Source: VRUE01 sp963764365 (GTDB taxonomy: Bacteria; Actinomycetota; Thermoleophilia; Solirubrobacterales; 70-9). From it: DNA of 20,024 nt. Below, piece by piece: positions 7,548-14,485 of this stretch (position 1 is the stretch's first letter; the number at the start of each line of letters is the position of its first letter). The stretch spans positions 1-20,024 of the forward strand of contig CAVXSI010000013.1 of the NCBI GenBank assembly GCA_963764365.1. The letters run 5' to 3'. Position numbers and translations under genes: made by a program. Under the pieces are notes generated by a model, which did not search any database, had not been told where the DNA came from, and worked only from the letters and a program-made list of their open reading frames with translations.

Positions 7548-8006
7548 ATGTCGCAGGCGACCCTCCAGACCAACGCCGGGGCGATCGTCGTCGAGCTGCA
7601 CGACGAGGACGCGCCGAAGACGGTCGAGAACTTCCGCAAGCTCGCCGCCGACGGCTTCTACGACGGTCTCGTCTTCCACCGGGTGATCGTCGACTTCATG
7701 ATCCAGGGAGGCTGCCCGGAGGGGACCGGCCGCGGCGGCCCCGGCTACACCTTCGAGGACGAGATCAACGAGCACAAGATCGTCCGCGGGGCGCTGGCGA
7801 TGGCCAACGCCGGGCCGAACACCAACGGCTCGCAGTTCTTCGTCGTCACGACCGAGGCGGCGCCGTGGCTGGACGGCAAGCACACCGTGTTCGGCACGGT
7901 GACCGAGGGGATGGAGGCGGTCGACGCGATCGAGTCGACCCCGACCGACGCCTCCGACCGCCCGGTCGAGCCGCAGAAGATCGAGCGCGTCGAGCTCTCG
8001 GAGTAG
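7548..8006 (+). CDS. Cyclophilin-type peptidyl-prolyl cis-trans isomerase
   Basis: Single-domain cyclophilin of 152 residues catalysing cis-trans isomerisation of X-Pro bonds during protein folding. Family motifs are intact: FHRVIVDFMIQGG (with the catalytic Arg of FHR and the Phe/Gln of FMIQGG), GALAMANAG, NTNGSQFFV and a Trp-Leu-Asp-Gly-Lys-His segment. No signal peptide or lipobox is present at the chosen start, so it should be cytoplasmic. ATG 7548 gives a standard N-terminus (SQATLQTNAGAIVVELH); in-frame codons further upstream lie inside the inverted repeat and encode no family sequence. It converges on the MMPL exporter gene; the two stop codons are 8 bp apart and share a hairpin. Confidence 0.95.
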   Translation: MSQATLQTNAGAIVVELHDEDAPKTVENFRKLAADGFYDGLVFHRVIVDFMIQGGCPEGTGRGGPGYTFEDEINEHKIVRGALAMANAGPNTNGSQFFVVTTEAAPWLDGKHTVFGTVTEGMEAVDAIESTPTDASDRPVEPQKIERVELSE

Positions 8007-8024
8007 GGCGGCGCTCAGCCGCCC
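8006..8024. terminator. Shared hairpin between convergent cyclophilin and MMPL genes
   Basis: GGGCGGC (8006-8012) pairs with GCCGCCC (8018-8024) around a 5-nt loop. The hairpin touches the last base of the cyclophilin stop and covers the MMPL stop (8015-8017), so it could serve both strands. It has no clear T-run on either side. Confidence 0.45.
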
Positions 8025-10201
8025 CCGACCGGCGCCGGCGCACGAGGCGGCGCCTCGCTGCCGCTCGCCTCAGCCGGCTCGCCGCCGCCGTGACCGTGCC
8101 CGAAGTGGACCTCGGGCAGGATCCGGTCGAGCCAGCCGGGCAGGTACCAGGCGGCCCGCCCGCTCAGCCGCAGGAAGACCGGCAGCAGCGTCAGCCGCAC
8201 CAGGAAGGCGTCGAGCAGGACGGCGACGCCGAGGATCACCCCCATCTCCTTCGGTGGCAGCGGGCCCGAGAGGGCGAAGGTGAAGAAGACGGCGACCATC
8301 ACCGCGCCGGCGGCGAGGATCACCCGGCCGGAGTGGGCGAGCCCGCCTACCATCGCCGCCCGGGCGTCGCCCGACTCCTCCCAGTGCTCGCGCGCCGAGG
8401 AGAGCAGGAAGACGGTGTAGTCCATCGCGATCGCGAAGATCATCGCGAAGAAGAAGATCGGCCCCCAGGCGTCGAGGAAGCCCTGCGATTCGAAGCCGAG
8501 CAGGCCGGCGAGGTGGCCGTCCTGGAAGATCAGCGTCGCGACGCCGAAGGCGGCGGCGGTCGCCAGCAGGTTCGTGAGGACGCCGATCGCCGCGATCAGC
8601 GGCGCCTGGAAGGCGACCAGCAGCAGCAGGAAGCCGAGCGCCAGGACGATGCCGATCGCAAGCGGCGTCTTCGCCGACAGGGCCGATTCCAGGTCGTGGT
8701 TTTCGGCCGCCGGGCCGCCGAGCAGAGCGCCGGCCGGAAGCTCCGCGCGCAGCCGGTCGATCGTGGCGCCGGTTCCCGCGGTGGAGGGGCCGGACGTGGG
8801 GATGGCTTCGGTCAGCGAGAGGCCGCCGCTCGGGCCGGCCTGCGCCGGGATCGTCGCCGCGACACCCGGATCGGAGCCGAGCACGGCCGCGACACGCTGC
8901 GCCTCGCCCGGCGGTGAGGTGACCTGAAGGGCACCCGGCGCGCCGGGCCCGAAGCCTTCGACGACCTGTTCGTAGCCGACCCGCGAGTGGTCGCCGTTCG
9001 GCACCACCTTGATCGACGGCATCCCGGTCTTCAGCCCGAGCACGGGCGAGGCGAGGAGCAGCAGAATCGCCAGTGCGGCGCCGCCGAACAGCAGCGGCCG
9101 GCGCCAGAGCCGTTCGCCCCAGCGGGCGAAGCGGGGCGAGCGGTGGTCGCCGCTGTGCGCCCACGGCAGGCTCAGCTTGTCGACCCGGGGGCCGAGCTTG
9201 GCGAGGACCGCGGGCAGCAGGGTCAGCGTCGCCGCCAGCACGAACAGCACGGCGATCATGATCCCCAGCGACATCGAGCGGAAGGCCGGGCTGGGAACGA
9301 GCATCACCGCGGAGAGCGAGATCAGCACGGTCAGGCCGGAGAAGAGGACGGCCTTGCCGGCGGTGTCCATCGTCTCCCCGACCGCCTCGGCCGGGTCCTC
9401 GTGCTGGCCGAACAAGGCGTTGCGGAAGCGCATGACGATGAACAGCGCGTAGTCGATCCCCAGCGCCAGGGCGAACATCAGCGCGAAGTTCATCGCCCAG
9501 ACCGAGATCGGCGAGATCAGCGTGCCGAGGTAGAGGACGCCCGCCGAGGCGATCAGCCCGACGATCGTCAGCATCAGCGGCAGCCCGGCGGCGACCAGGG
9601 AGCCGAAGGCGAGCACGAGGATCGCCAGGGTGACCGGCCAGGAGAGGAACTCGGACTTCAGCATCGCTTCTTTGTTCGCTTCGTTGAAGTCCGACCACAT
9701 GCCGGCGGCGCCGGTCAGGTTGACCTCGACGCCGTTCGCGGCGGTGGCGGCGAGCGGGCCCTTGAGGTCGTTCGCCGCGGCGACCATCTCGTTCGGGTTG
9801 CGGGCGGCCCCGGCGCGGATCACCGCGGTGTGGCCGTCGGGCGATATCGAGAGCCCGGGTTGCGGCGGGATCACCCGGCTGACCGCCGGGTCGGCCGCGA
9901 GCTGCCGCTCGGCGCGCCGCAGGGTCGCGCGAAAGGCGGGGTCGGAGGCGGTCAGGCTCGGCGAGTGGACGGCGACCTGGAGCGCGTAGGCGCCGCCGCC
10001 GGCGAAGGCGCGGTCGACCTGTTCGCGCACCGCGACCGACTCGGAGCCGTTGGCCTGCCAGCCGGCTCCCGACAGCGCCGTCTCGACCTTCGGGGCGAGG
10101 ATGCCGAGGCCGACGGCGATGATCGCCCAGCCGATGAAGACCCGGCGCGGACGCCGGGCGGCGAAGCGGCCGAGGCGCCCGACCGGTCCCAGCTCGCTCA
10201 T
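8015..10201 (-). CDS. MMPL/RND-family membrane exporter
   Basis: Integral membrane transporter of 728 residues, proton-driven by family analogy; cargo unknown (MMPL proteins move lipids, drugs or other hydrophobic molecules). It has the usual two-fold layout: a first membrane helix (about 20-38), a large external loop, five helices, then the same pattern again. Signature membrane Asp/Tyr motifs are GIDYALFIVMRFR (Asp about 250) and AMDYTVFLLSSAREHW (Asp about 594). Length and halves are complete. ATG 10199-10201 overlaps the TGA of the preceding DUF2892 gene as ATGA, indicating translational coupling; an in-frame GTG at 10208-10210 is less likely. The divergent ArsR regulator and its palindrome suggest the operon is controlled by that repressor. 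The C-terminus (HGHGGGEPAE) is His/Gly-rich and may bind metal weakly (speculation). Confidence 0.93.
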   Translation of the reverse strand: MSELGPVGRLGRFAARRPRRVFIGWAIIAVGLGILAPKVETALSGAGWQANGSESVAVREQVDRAFAGGGAYALQVAVHSPSLTASDPAFRATLRRAERQLAADPAVSRVIPPQPGLSISPDGHTAVIRAGAARNPNEMVAAANDLKGPLAATAANGVEVNLTGAAGMWSDFNEANKEAMLKSEFLSWPVTLAILVLAFGSLVAAGLPLMLTIVGLIASAGVLYLGTLISPISVWAMNFALMFALALGIDYALFIVMRFRNALFGQHEDPAEAVGETMDTAGKAVLFSGLTVLISLSAVMLVPSPAFRSMSLGIMIAVLFVLAATLTLLPAVLAKLGPRVDKLSLPWAHSGDHRSPRFARWGERLWRRPLLFGGAALAILLLLASPVLGLKTGMPSIKVVPNGDHSRVGYEQVVEGFGPGAPGALQVTSPPGEAQRVAAVLGSDPGVAATIPAQAGPSGGLSLTEAIPTSGPSTAGTGATIDRLRAELPAGALLGGPAAENHDLESALSAKTPLAIGIVLALGFLLLLVAFQAPLIAAIGVLTNLLATAAAFGVATLIFQDGHLAGLLGFESQGFLDAWGPIFFFAMIFAIAMDYTVFLLSSAREHWEESGDARAAMVGGLAHSGRVILAAGAVMVAVFFTFALSGPLPPKEMGVILGVAVLLDAFLVRLTLLPVFLRLSGRAAWYLPGWLDRILPEVHFGHGHGGGEPAEASGSEAPPRAPAPVGGG

Positions 10202-10473
10202 CGGTCGCACGCCGCCTCGACGCCGAACACCCGGCGCAACACCAGCGAGCTGGGGCAGTTTCCGAAGGCGACGAAGGCGAGCTGGTTGACGGCGACGAAG
10301 CCGGTCAGCAGCAGGAACCAGGGGCTGACCACGGCGCTCAACACGGCGCTGAGGCCGGTCATCGTCCCGGCCATCAGGAAGAGGATGCGCTCGAGGGGCC
10401 AGCGGCGCGCCGACTCCCGGGACGTGGGGCCGGCGCTGGGGAGGGGGCTTCGCGGAGCGGCAACAGTCGGCAT
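10198..10473 (-). CDS. Small DUF2892 (YgaP-type) membrane protein
   Basis: Protein of 91 residues with two close hydrophobic segments (about 29-48 and 50-70). The core RILFLMAGTMT...SPWFLLLTGFVAVNQLAF and the GNCP turn resemble the DUF2892 transmembrane domain also found at the C-terminus of rhodanese YgaP. The rhodanese part is absent. ATG 10473 has AGAGAGGA about 6 nt upstream, a strong ribosome-binding site. It is first gene of a two-gene operon and overlaps the MMPL exporter start by four bases (ATGA). In the YgaV-YgaP pair an ArsR-type regulator accompanies this domain, and here an ArsR gene is divergent. A role linked to sulfur species or export is inference. Confidence 0.8.
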   Translation of the reverse strand: MPTVAAPRSPLPSAGPTSRESARRWPLERILFLMAGTMTGLSAVLSAVVSPWFLLLTGFVAVNQLAFVAFGNCPSSLVLRRVFGVEAACDR

Positions 10474-10492
10474 CGTTATCCTCTCTCTACGG

Positions 10493-10532
10493 TTTACAGG
10501 TTAACAACTTTACAATTGTAAATATGTAAGAT
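10493..10532. promoter_or_regulatory. AT-rich divergent promoter with ArsR-type operator palindrome
   Basis: This island is sharply AT-rich inside GC-rich DNA. It holds the perfect 14-bp palindrome TTTACAATTGTAAA (10509-10522) plus outlying half-sites TTTACA (10493-10498) and TGTAAG (10525-10530), and GTTAAC (10500-10505). A -10-like TAAGAT (10527-10532) points toward arsR. TTGTAA and TTGTTA on the minus strand could be -35 elements for the DUF2892-MMPL operon. A dimeric winged-helix repressor bound at the palindrome would block both promoters. Binding by the neighbouring ArsR protein is inferred from position and symmetry. Confidence 0.7.
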
Positions 10533-10557
10533 ATCAGAACGAGGACCAGGTGACGAG

Positions 10558-10890
10558 ATGACGATGAAGACCCCCCTCCGAAGCGACGCGGCCGAGTTGA
10601 TCGCCCGCCGCTTCCGCGCGCTGTCGGACCCGACCCGGCTGCGGATCCTCGATCAGCTTCGGGCCTGCGACGAGGCATCGGTCGGGACGCTGGCCGCGGC
10701 CCTCGGCGGCTCCCAGCAGAACGTCTCCAAGCACCTCGCGGCGCTGCACGCCGAGGGCTTCGTCGGCCGCCGCAAGCAGGGGACCAGCGTGCTGTACCGG
10801 ATCTCCGACCCGGGCGTGCTCGAGCTCTGCGACCGGGTCTGCGCCGGGATCGGGTCCCAGCTCGCCGAGCTCGAGGCGATGCTGGGCTGA
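10558..10890 (+). CDS. ArsR-family winged-helix transcriptional regulator
   Basis: DNA-binding regulator of 110 residues. RRFRALSDPTRLRILDQL (about 18-34) is the typical ArsR opening. The HTH runs about 42-65, with recognition helix SQQNVSKHLAALHAEG, and a wing follows (RRKQGTSVLYRI). The arsenic-type CVCDLC motif is missing. Cysteines are C37, C91 and C95; two near the C-terminal dimer helix could be thiol sensors as in BigR/SqrR/YgaV, but their positions do not match those proteins clearly. ATG 10558 lies downstream of GAGG/AGG sequences. The gene is divergent from the DUF2892-MMPL operon and probably represses it and itself through the palindrome between them. It converges on the channel gene, sharing a hairpin. 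Confidence 0.92.
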   Translation: MTMKTPLRSDAAELIARRFRALSDPTRLRILDQLRACDEASVGTLAAALGGSQQNVSKHLAALHAEGFVGRRKQGTSVLYRISDPGVLELCDRVCAGIGSQLAELEAMLG

Positions 10891-10906
10891 GCGCTCAGGC
10901 TCAGCC
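10885..10906. terminator. Shared hairpin between convergent arsR and channel genes
   Basis: GGCTGAG (10885-10891) pairs with CTCAGCC (10900-10906), loop of 8. Each arm contains one of the two stop codons (arsR TGA 10888-10890, channel TGA on the minus strand 10901-10903). An alternative fold is the 12-bp palindrome CTGAGCGCTCAG at 10887-10898. No T-run is present. Confidence 0.45.
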
Positions 10907-11596
10907 GCCGGAGCGCTCGGCGCGGCGGCGAAGCAGTCCCTCGCCCGGCCTCCAGAGGCTGACCAGGCCGGCGACGAGCGTCACCAGGAAGATCTGGCCG
11001 AGCATCATCTCCAGGCCGGAGACCATGCGGCCGACCTGCCCGGCCGGCACCAGGTTGCCGTAGCCGGTGGTGGTCAGGGTCGTGTAGCTGAAGAAGAGGA
11101 GGTCGCTGCCCCTGGCGGCGACGCCGGTGCCGAAGAAGCCGCCGCCTTCGATCCGGTCGATCAGGCCGTAGGCCCAGGTGAAGAGGATGCCGAGCGAGGC
11201 GTAGACGCTGATCGCGCCGAGGATCGTTCGCGAGGAGACCTTGTCCGAGGTGACGACGCGCCGCAGCACCGCCGCCATCGCCACCGCCAGCAGGCAGATG
11301 TCGATGAAGTTGGCCGCGCTGAGCCAGTGCCGCCCGCCGCTGGCGGCCGAGACCGCGGCGAAGAGCACCGCGAGGAGGGCGAACAGCAGCGCCCGCCGGA
11401 CAAAGGCGGGCCTGGCGTGCGAGCTGGTCAACGCGACCACGGCCGTGGCCCCGGTGACCGCCGTCAGCAGGGCCGCCGCCCAGCCGCGATTGGAGAGCAC
11501 CGATGCCAGCACGTAGGTGAGCAGCACCAGCAGCAGCACCAGGCCGAAGGCATCGCTGGCCCGCTGCGCACGCCGCAACCACCGCTCGCGGTTCAT
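10901..11596 (-). CDS. Potassium-channel-like membrane protein
   Basis: Membrane protein of 231 residues. The selectivity filter TTTGYGN (about 175-181) lies after a pore helix (SDLLFFSYTTL) and before a last membrane helix (MLGQIFLVTLVAGLVSLW), as in the ion-channel-2 family of K+ channels. Unlike minimal two-helix channels it has about four further hydrophobic segments in front (about 16-35, 40-57, 68-86, 94-112) plus the pre-pore helix (about 122-145), so it resembles a six-helix subunit. No Arg-rich voltage sensor is obvious. The cytoplasmic tail is short and basic, with no RCK domain. ATG 11596 gives a reasonable N-terminus, but no Shine-Dalgarno is visible. Potassium selectivity is inferred from the filter. 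Confidence 0.88.
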   Translation of the reverse strand: MNRERWLRRAQRASDAFGLVLLLVLLTYVLASVLSNRGWAAALLTAVTGATAVVALTSSHARPAFVRRALLFALLAVLFAAVSAASGGRHWLSAANFIDICLLAVAMAAVLRRVVTSDKVSSRTILGAISVYASLGILFTWAYGLIDRIEGGGFFGTGVAARGSDLLFFSYTTLTTTGYGNLVPAGQVGRMVSGLEMMLGQIFLVTLVAGLVSLWRPGEGLLRRRAERSGG

Positions 11597-11643
11597 GTCC
11601 GGCTGATTCGGCCGGGCGCCTCCCGTTCCTGCGTCGAGGTCGC

Positions 11644-11693
11644 CGAAACCATTTGCCCGGCGTTTCGATCCCTACGCGTGGCGAATGGTTTTG
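11644..11693. repeat. Imperfect inverted repeat between channel gene and tRNA-Ser
   Basis: AAACCATTTGCC (11646-11657) pairs with GGCGAATGGTTT (11680-11691) with one wobble, extendable by two pairs, around a 22-nt loop. It lies about 40 bp downstream of the tRNA-Ser(TGA) 3' end on the tRNA's strand, so it may be a termination or processing structure, but no T-run follows. The rest of the 11597-11730 gap shows nothing else. Confidence 0.35.
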
Positions 11694-11730
11694 TCGGACC
11701 CATACACAGGTCTACGGAGATCGGTCGGAG

Positions 11731-11819
11731 CGGAGGGGGTGGGATTCGAACCCACGAGACGCCTTGCGACGCCTAACGGCTTTCAAGGCCGCCGCATTCA
11801 ACCGCTCTGCCACCCCTCC
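11731..11819 (-). tRNA. tRNA-Ser (anticodon TGA)
   Basis: On the minus strand the sequence starts GGAGGGGTGGCAGAG and closes with CCCCTCC, a perfect 7-bp acceptor stem (11813-11819 with 11732-11738) plus discriminator G. The T-arm is GTGGGTTCGAATCCCAC. The anticodon loop CTTGAAA carries TGA (11783-11785), reading UCA. The long variable arm is the class II form of tRNA-Ser. CCA is not encoded (CTC follows). Confidence 0.96.
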
Positions 11820-11911
11820 GGGGTCTGTGCCGCATTGTCGATGCTATCCGCAAATCTATGGACAAAAAGGCACCGAGTAAAAAGGCGAGCGGTGATTGGA
11901 TTTAGGGAGCC

Positions 11912-13066
11912 ATGCGCCGCCTGCTGATTCTCGCCTCGACGATGATCTTTTTCGACGTCGCCTTCTACGCGGCGATCGCGCCGCTGCTGCCCGACTACGT
12001 CGCCAACTTCGGCCTCAGCAAGGCCGAAGCGGGGATCCTCGCCTCGGCCTACGCCGCCGGCACCCTGCTGGCCTCGCTGCCGGCCGGGCTGGTGGCGACG
12101 CGGGCGGGACCGCGCCGCACGGTGATCGCCGGGCTGCTGCTGCTCGGCGGCTCCAGCCTCGTCTTCGGCTTCGCGCAGAAGATCGTGCTGCTCGACGCGG
12201 CCCGCTTCGCGCAGGGCATCGCCGGGGCGTTGATCTGGGCCGGGGCGCTGACCTGGCTGATCACCTCCACGCCGGCCGAGCGGCGGGGGTCGGTGATCGG
12301 CACAGCGCTCGGCACGGCGGTGGCCGGCGCCCTGGTCGGGCCGATCCTCGGCGCGCTCGCCGCCGAAATCGGGACCAGGGCGGTGTTCGGGGCGGTGCTG
12401 GCGATCGCCGCCGCGCTCGCGGTCGCGGCTTCGCGCCTGCCCGAAGCCGGGCCGCCGGAGCGCCAGCCGCTGCGCGAGGTCGCCGAGACGATCCTCAGCC
12501 GCCCGATCCTCACCGCGACCGCCTTCGTCGCCGTGCCCTCGCTGATGTTCGGCACGGTCGAGGTGCTGGTGCCGCTGCGGATCGACGAACTCGGCGGCGG
12601 CCACGTCGCGATCGCCGGCGGCTTCATCGCCGGGGCGGCGCTGGAGGGCGGGCTCGCCCCCGCCGCCGGCCGCTACTCGGACCGGGTCGGCCGCCGCCCG
12701 CCGTTCGTCATCGGGATCACGATCTGCGCCTGCGCGATGGTCGGGATCGCCGTCGCGACGGCGCTCGGGCCGATCCTCGCGGCGCTGATCCTCGGCGCGC
12801 TCGGGGCGGGGATCTGCTTCGCGCCCGCCCTCACCACACTCTCGGAGACCGCCGACGGCAGCCGCCTGCACCAGGGCTACGCCGCCGGCCTCTCGAACAT
12901 GGCATGGGCGGCGGGCCAGACCGTCGGCGCGCTGGGGGGCGGCGCTCTCGCCGGCGCCACCGGCTACGCCGTCCCCAGCCTCGCGGTGGCGATCCTGCTG
13001 CTGGCGACGTCCGCCTACGCCTACCGCGCGCTCGTCCCGCCGCTGGTCCAACCGGCTGAGAGTTAG
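11912..13066 (+). CDS. MFS-family efflux transporter
   Basis: Major facilitator of 384 residues with about 12 hydrophobic segments in two halves. The opening LILASTMIFFDVAFYAAIAPLLPDY, and the first inner loop AGLVATRAGPRR, which corresponds to the family's D-R-x-G-R-R signature (less conserved here; the second-half copy is YSDRVGRRPP), place it among drug:proton antiporter-like members. The GTALGTAVAGALVGPILGALA segment matches the helix-5 antiporter motif C (GxxxGPxxGG-like). Substrate is unknown. ATG 11912 is preceded by TAGGGAG only 2-3 nt away, an unusually short Shine-Dalgarno spacing. The stop codon TAG (13064-13066) is also the first half of the putative -10 of the next gene. No regulator is adjacent. 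Confidence 0.9.
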   Translation: MRRLLILASTMIFFDVAFYAAIAPLLPDYVANFGLSKAEAGILASAYAAGTLLASLPAGLVATRAGPRRTVIAGLLLLGGSSLVFGFAQKIVLLDAARFAQGIAGALIWAGALTWLITSTPAERRGSVIGTALGTAVAGALVGPILGALAAEIGTRAVFGAVLAIAAALAVAASRLPEAGPPERQPLREVAETILSRPILTATAFVAVPSLMFGTVEVLVPLRIDELGGGHVAIAGGFIAGAALEGGLAPAAGRYSDRVGRRPPFVIGITICACAMVGIAVATALGPILAALILGALGAGICFAPALTTLSETADGSRLHQGYAAGLSNMAWAAGQTVGALGGGALAGATGYAVPSLAVAILLLATSAYAYRALVPPLVQPAES

Positions 13067-13069
13067 CGT
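13064..13069 (+). promoter_or_regulatory. Putative leaderless -10 for the lactone oxidase gene
   Basis: TAGCGT matches TANNNT and lies 7 nt before GTG 13077. It overlaps the MFS stop codon, so the oxidase can have its own promoter despite the 10-bp gap. No Shine-Dalgarno is present. Confidence 0.45.
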
Positions 13070-13076
13070 TACGCGG

Positions 13077-14366
13077 GTGAGCGAGTGGCGCAACTGGGCT
13101 GGGGACCAGCGTTGCCGGCCGGCGGAGCTGGTCCGTCCCGCCGATCGCGGCCGGCTCGGCGAGGCGGTCGCCGCGGCTGCCGCGGCGGGCCGCAAGGTCA
13201 GCGTCGCCGGCGCCGGCCACTCCTTCACCGAGGCGGCGCTGACCGACGGCACGATGCTCGACCTCGGGGCGCTGACCGGGATCGTCGACGCCGACCGGTC
13301 CTCCGGCCTGGTCAGGGTCGGCGGCGGCACCGTCCTCGCCGAGCTGAACGAGGAGCTGCACCGGCTCGGCCTGGCGATGGAGAACCTCGGCGACATCGAC
13401 CGGCAGACGATCGCCGGCGCGATCTCGACCGGCACCCACGGCACCGGCGAGAAGCTGCGCAACATCTCCGCCCAGGTCGAGGCGGTCGAGCTGGTGCTGG
13501 GCGACGGCGGCGTGCGCGAGCTGACCGCGGCCGACGGCGACCTGCTGCGCGCCGCCCGGGTCGGGGTCGGCGCCCTCGGCGCGATCTCCGCGGTGACCCT
13601 GCGCTGCGTCCCGGCCTTCGTGCTCGAGCGGATCGACTCGCCGGCGCCGCGCGAGGAGGTCTTCGCGTCCTTCGACGAGCGCGCCGCCGCCAACGACCAC
13701 TTCGAGCTGTTCACCTTCCCCTACGCCGACTCGGCGCTGGTCCTCGAGCGCAACCGGGTCGACGGCGGGCCGCGGCCGCGCGGCAGGCTCGCCGCCCACC
13801 TGAACGACATCGTGCTCGAGAACTGGGCGCTGGAGGCGCTCTCGGCCGCCGGCAGGGCCTTGCCGCGCTCGATTCCCACCCTCTCCCGGCTCGCCGCCGC
13901 CCTCGCCTCGGGCGGCAAGACGGTCGACCGCAGCGATCGGGTCTTCGCCAGCGAGCGCCGCGTCCGCTTCACCGAGATGGAGTACGGGGTGCCGCGCGAG
14001 CACGGGGTCGAGGCGGCGCGGCGGGCGATCGAGTGGGTGCGCGCCAACCGCTACCCGGTCTTCTTCCCGATCGAGATGCGGGTGGCCGCCGGCGACGACG
14101 CGCTGCTCAGTCCCTCGCACGAGCGCGACACCGCCTACATCGCCGTCCACCAGTACAGGGGGATGGAGTGGCGTCCCTACTTCGAGGCGGTCGAGGCGAT
14201 CATGGACGACTACGGCGGCCGCCCGCACTGGGGCAAGCGCCACTTCCAGACCGCCGCGACGCTGGCGCCGCGCTACCCGGCCTGGGGGCGGTTCCAGGCG
14301 GCGCGCGACGAGCTGGATCCGCAACGGGTCTTCACGAACGGGTACGCGGAACGCGCCTTGGGCTAG
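13077..14366 (+). CDS. FAD-dependent L-gulono/D-arabinono-1,4-lactone oxidase family enzyme
   Basis: Flavoprotein oxidoreductase of 429 residues. The N-terminal PCMH-type FAD domain has AGAGHSF (His48 at the site that carries covalent flavin in many relatives) and GAISTGTHGTG (about 115-125). The C-terminal ALO domain ends with HWGKRHFQ, the HWxK signature of aldonolactone oxidoreductases. Family members oxidise aldono-1,4-lactones such as L-gulonolactone, with oxygen or a cytochrome as acceptor; the exact sugar cannot be read from sequence. GTG 13077 is chosen because the protein then begins SEWRNWAGDQ, a typical N-terminus, and a -10 sits 7 nt upstream. The gene follows the MFS gene closely and converges on the PLP-enzyme gene. 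The 120-bp gap after it shows only weak stem potential. Confidence 0.93.
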   Translation: MSEWRNWAGDQRCRPAELVRPADRGRLGEAVAAAAAAGRKVSVAGAGHSFTEAALTDGTMLDLGALTGIVDADRSSGLVRVGGGTVLAELNEELHRLGLAMENLGDIDRQTIAGAISTGTHGTGEKLRNISAQVEAVELVLGDGGVRELTAADGDLLRAARVGVGALGAISAVTLRCVPAFVLERIDSPAPREEVFASFDERAAANDHFELFTFPYADSALVLERNRVDGGPRPRGRLAAHLNDIVLENWALEALSAAGRALPRSIPTLSRLAAALASGGKTVDRSDRVFASERRVRFTEMEYGVPREHGVEAARRAIEWVRANRYPVFFPIEMRVAAGDDALLSPSHERDTAYIAVHQYRGMEWRPYFEAVEAIMDDYGGRPHWGKRHFQTAATLAPRYPAWGRFQAARDELDPQRVFTNGYAERALG

Positions 14367-14485
14367 GCGGCGAAAACCAAGCAGGTCGGGGGATGCAGGA
14401 AGGTCGGTGAGGGGAGCGCACCTTTGTTCGTGCGTGGCCCGATCCGACCGACCGACGACGCCGAGATGCGCCGGTTTGCAGCCGC

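Noticed and set aside
8987..10504. A 505-codon plus-strand open frame opposite the MMPL exporter
   Set aside because: Its Glu/Arg/Gln-rich low-complexity translation is the complement of the exporter's membrane-helix codons, and the exporter's motifs are unmistakable.
11798..13714. Very long open frames antisense to the MFS and lactone oxidase genes
   Set aside because: They are rich in Arg, Ala, Pro and Gly with no family motifs, and mirror well-supported genes on the other strand. High GC leaves few stop codons in such shadow frames.
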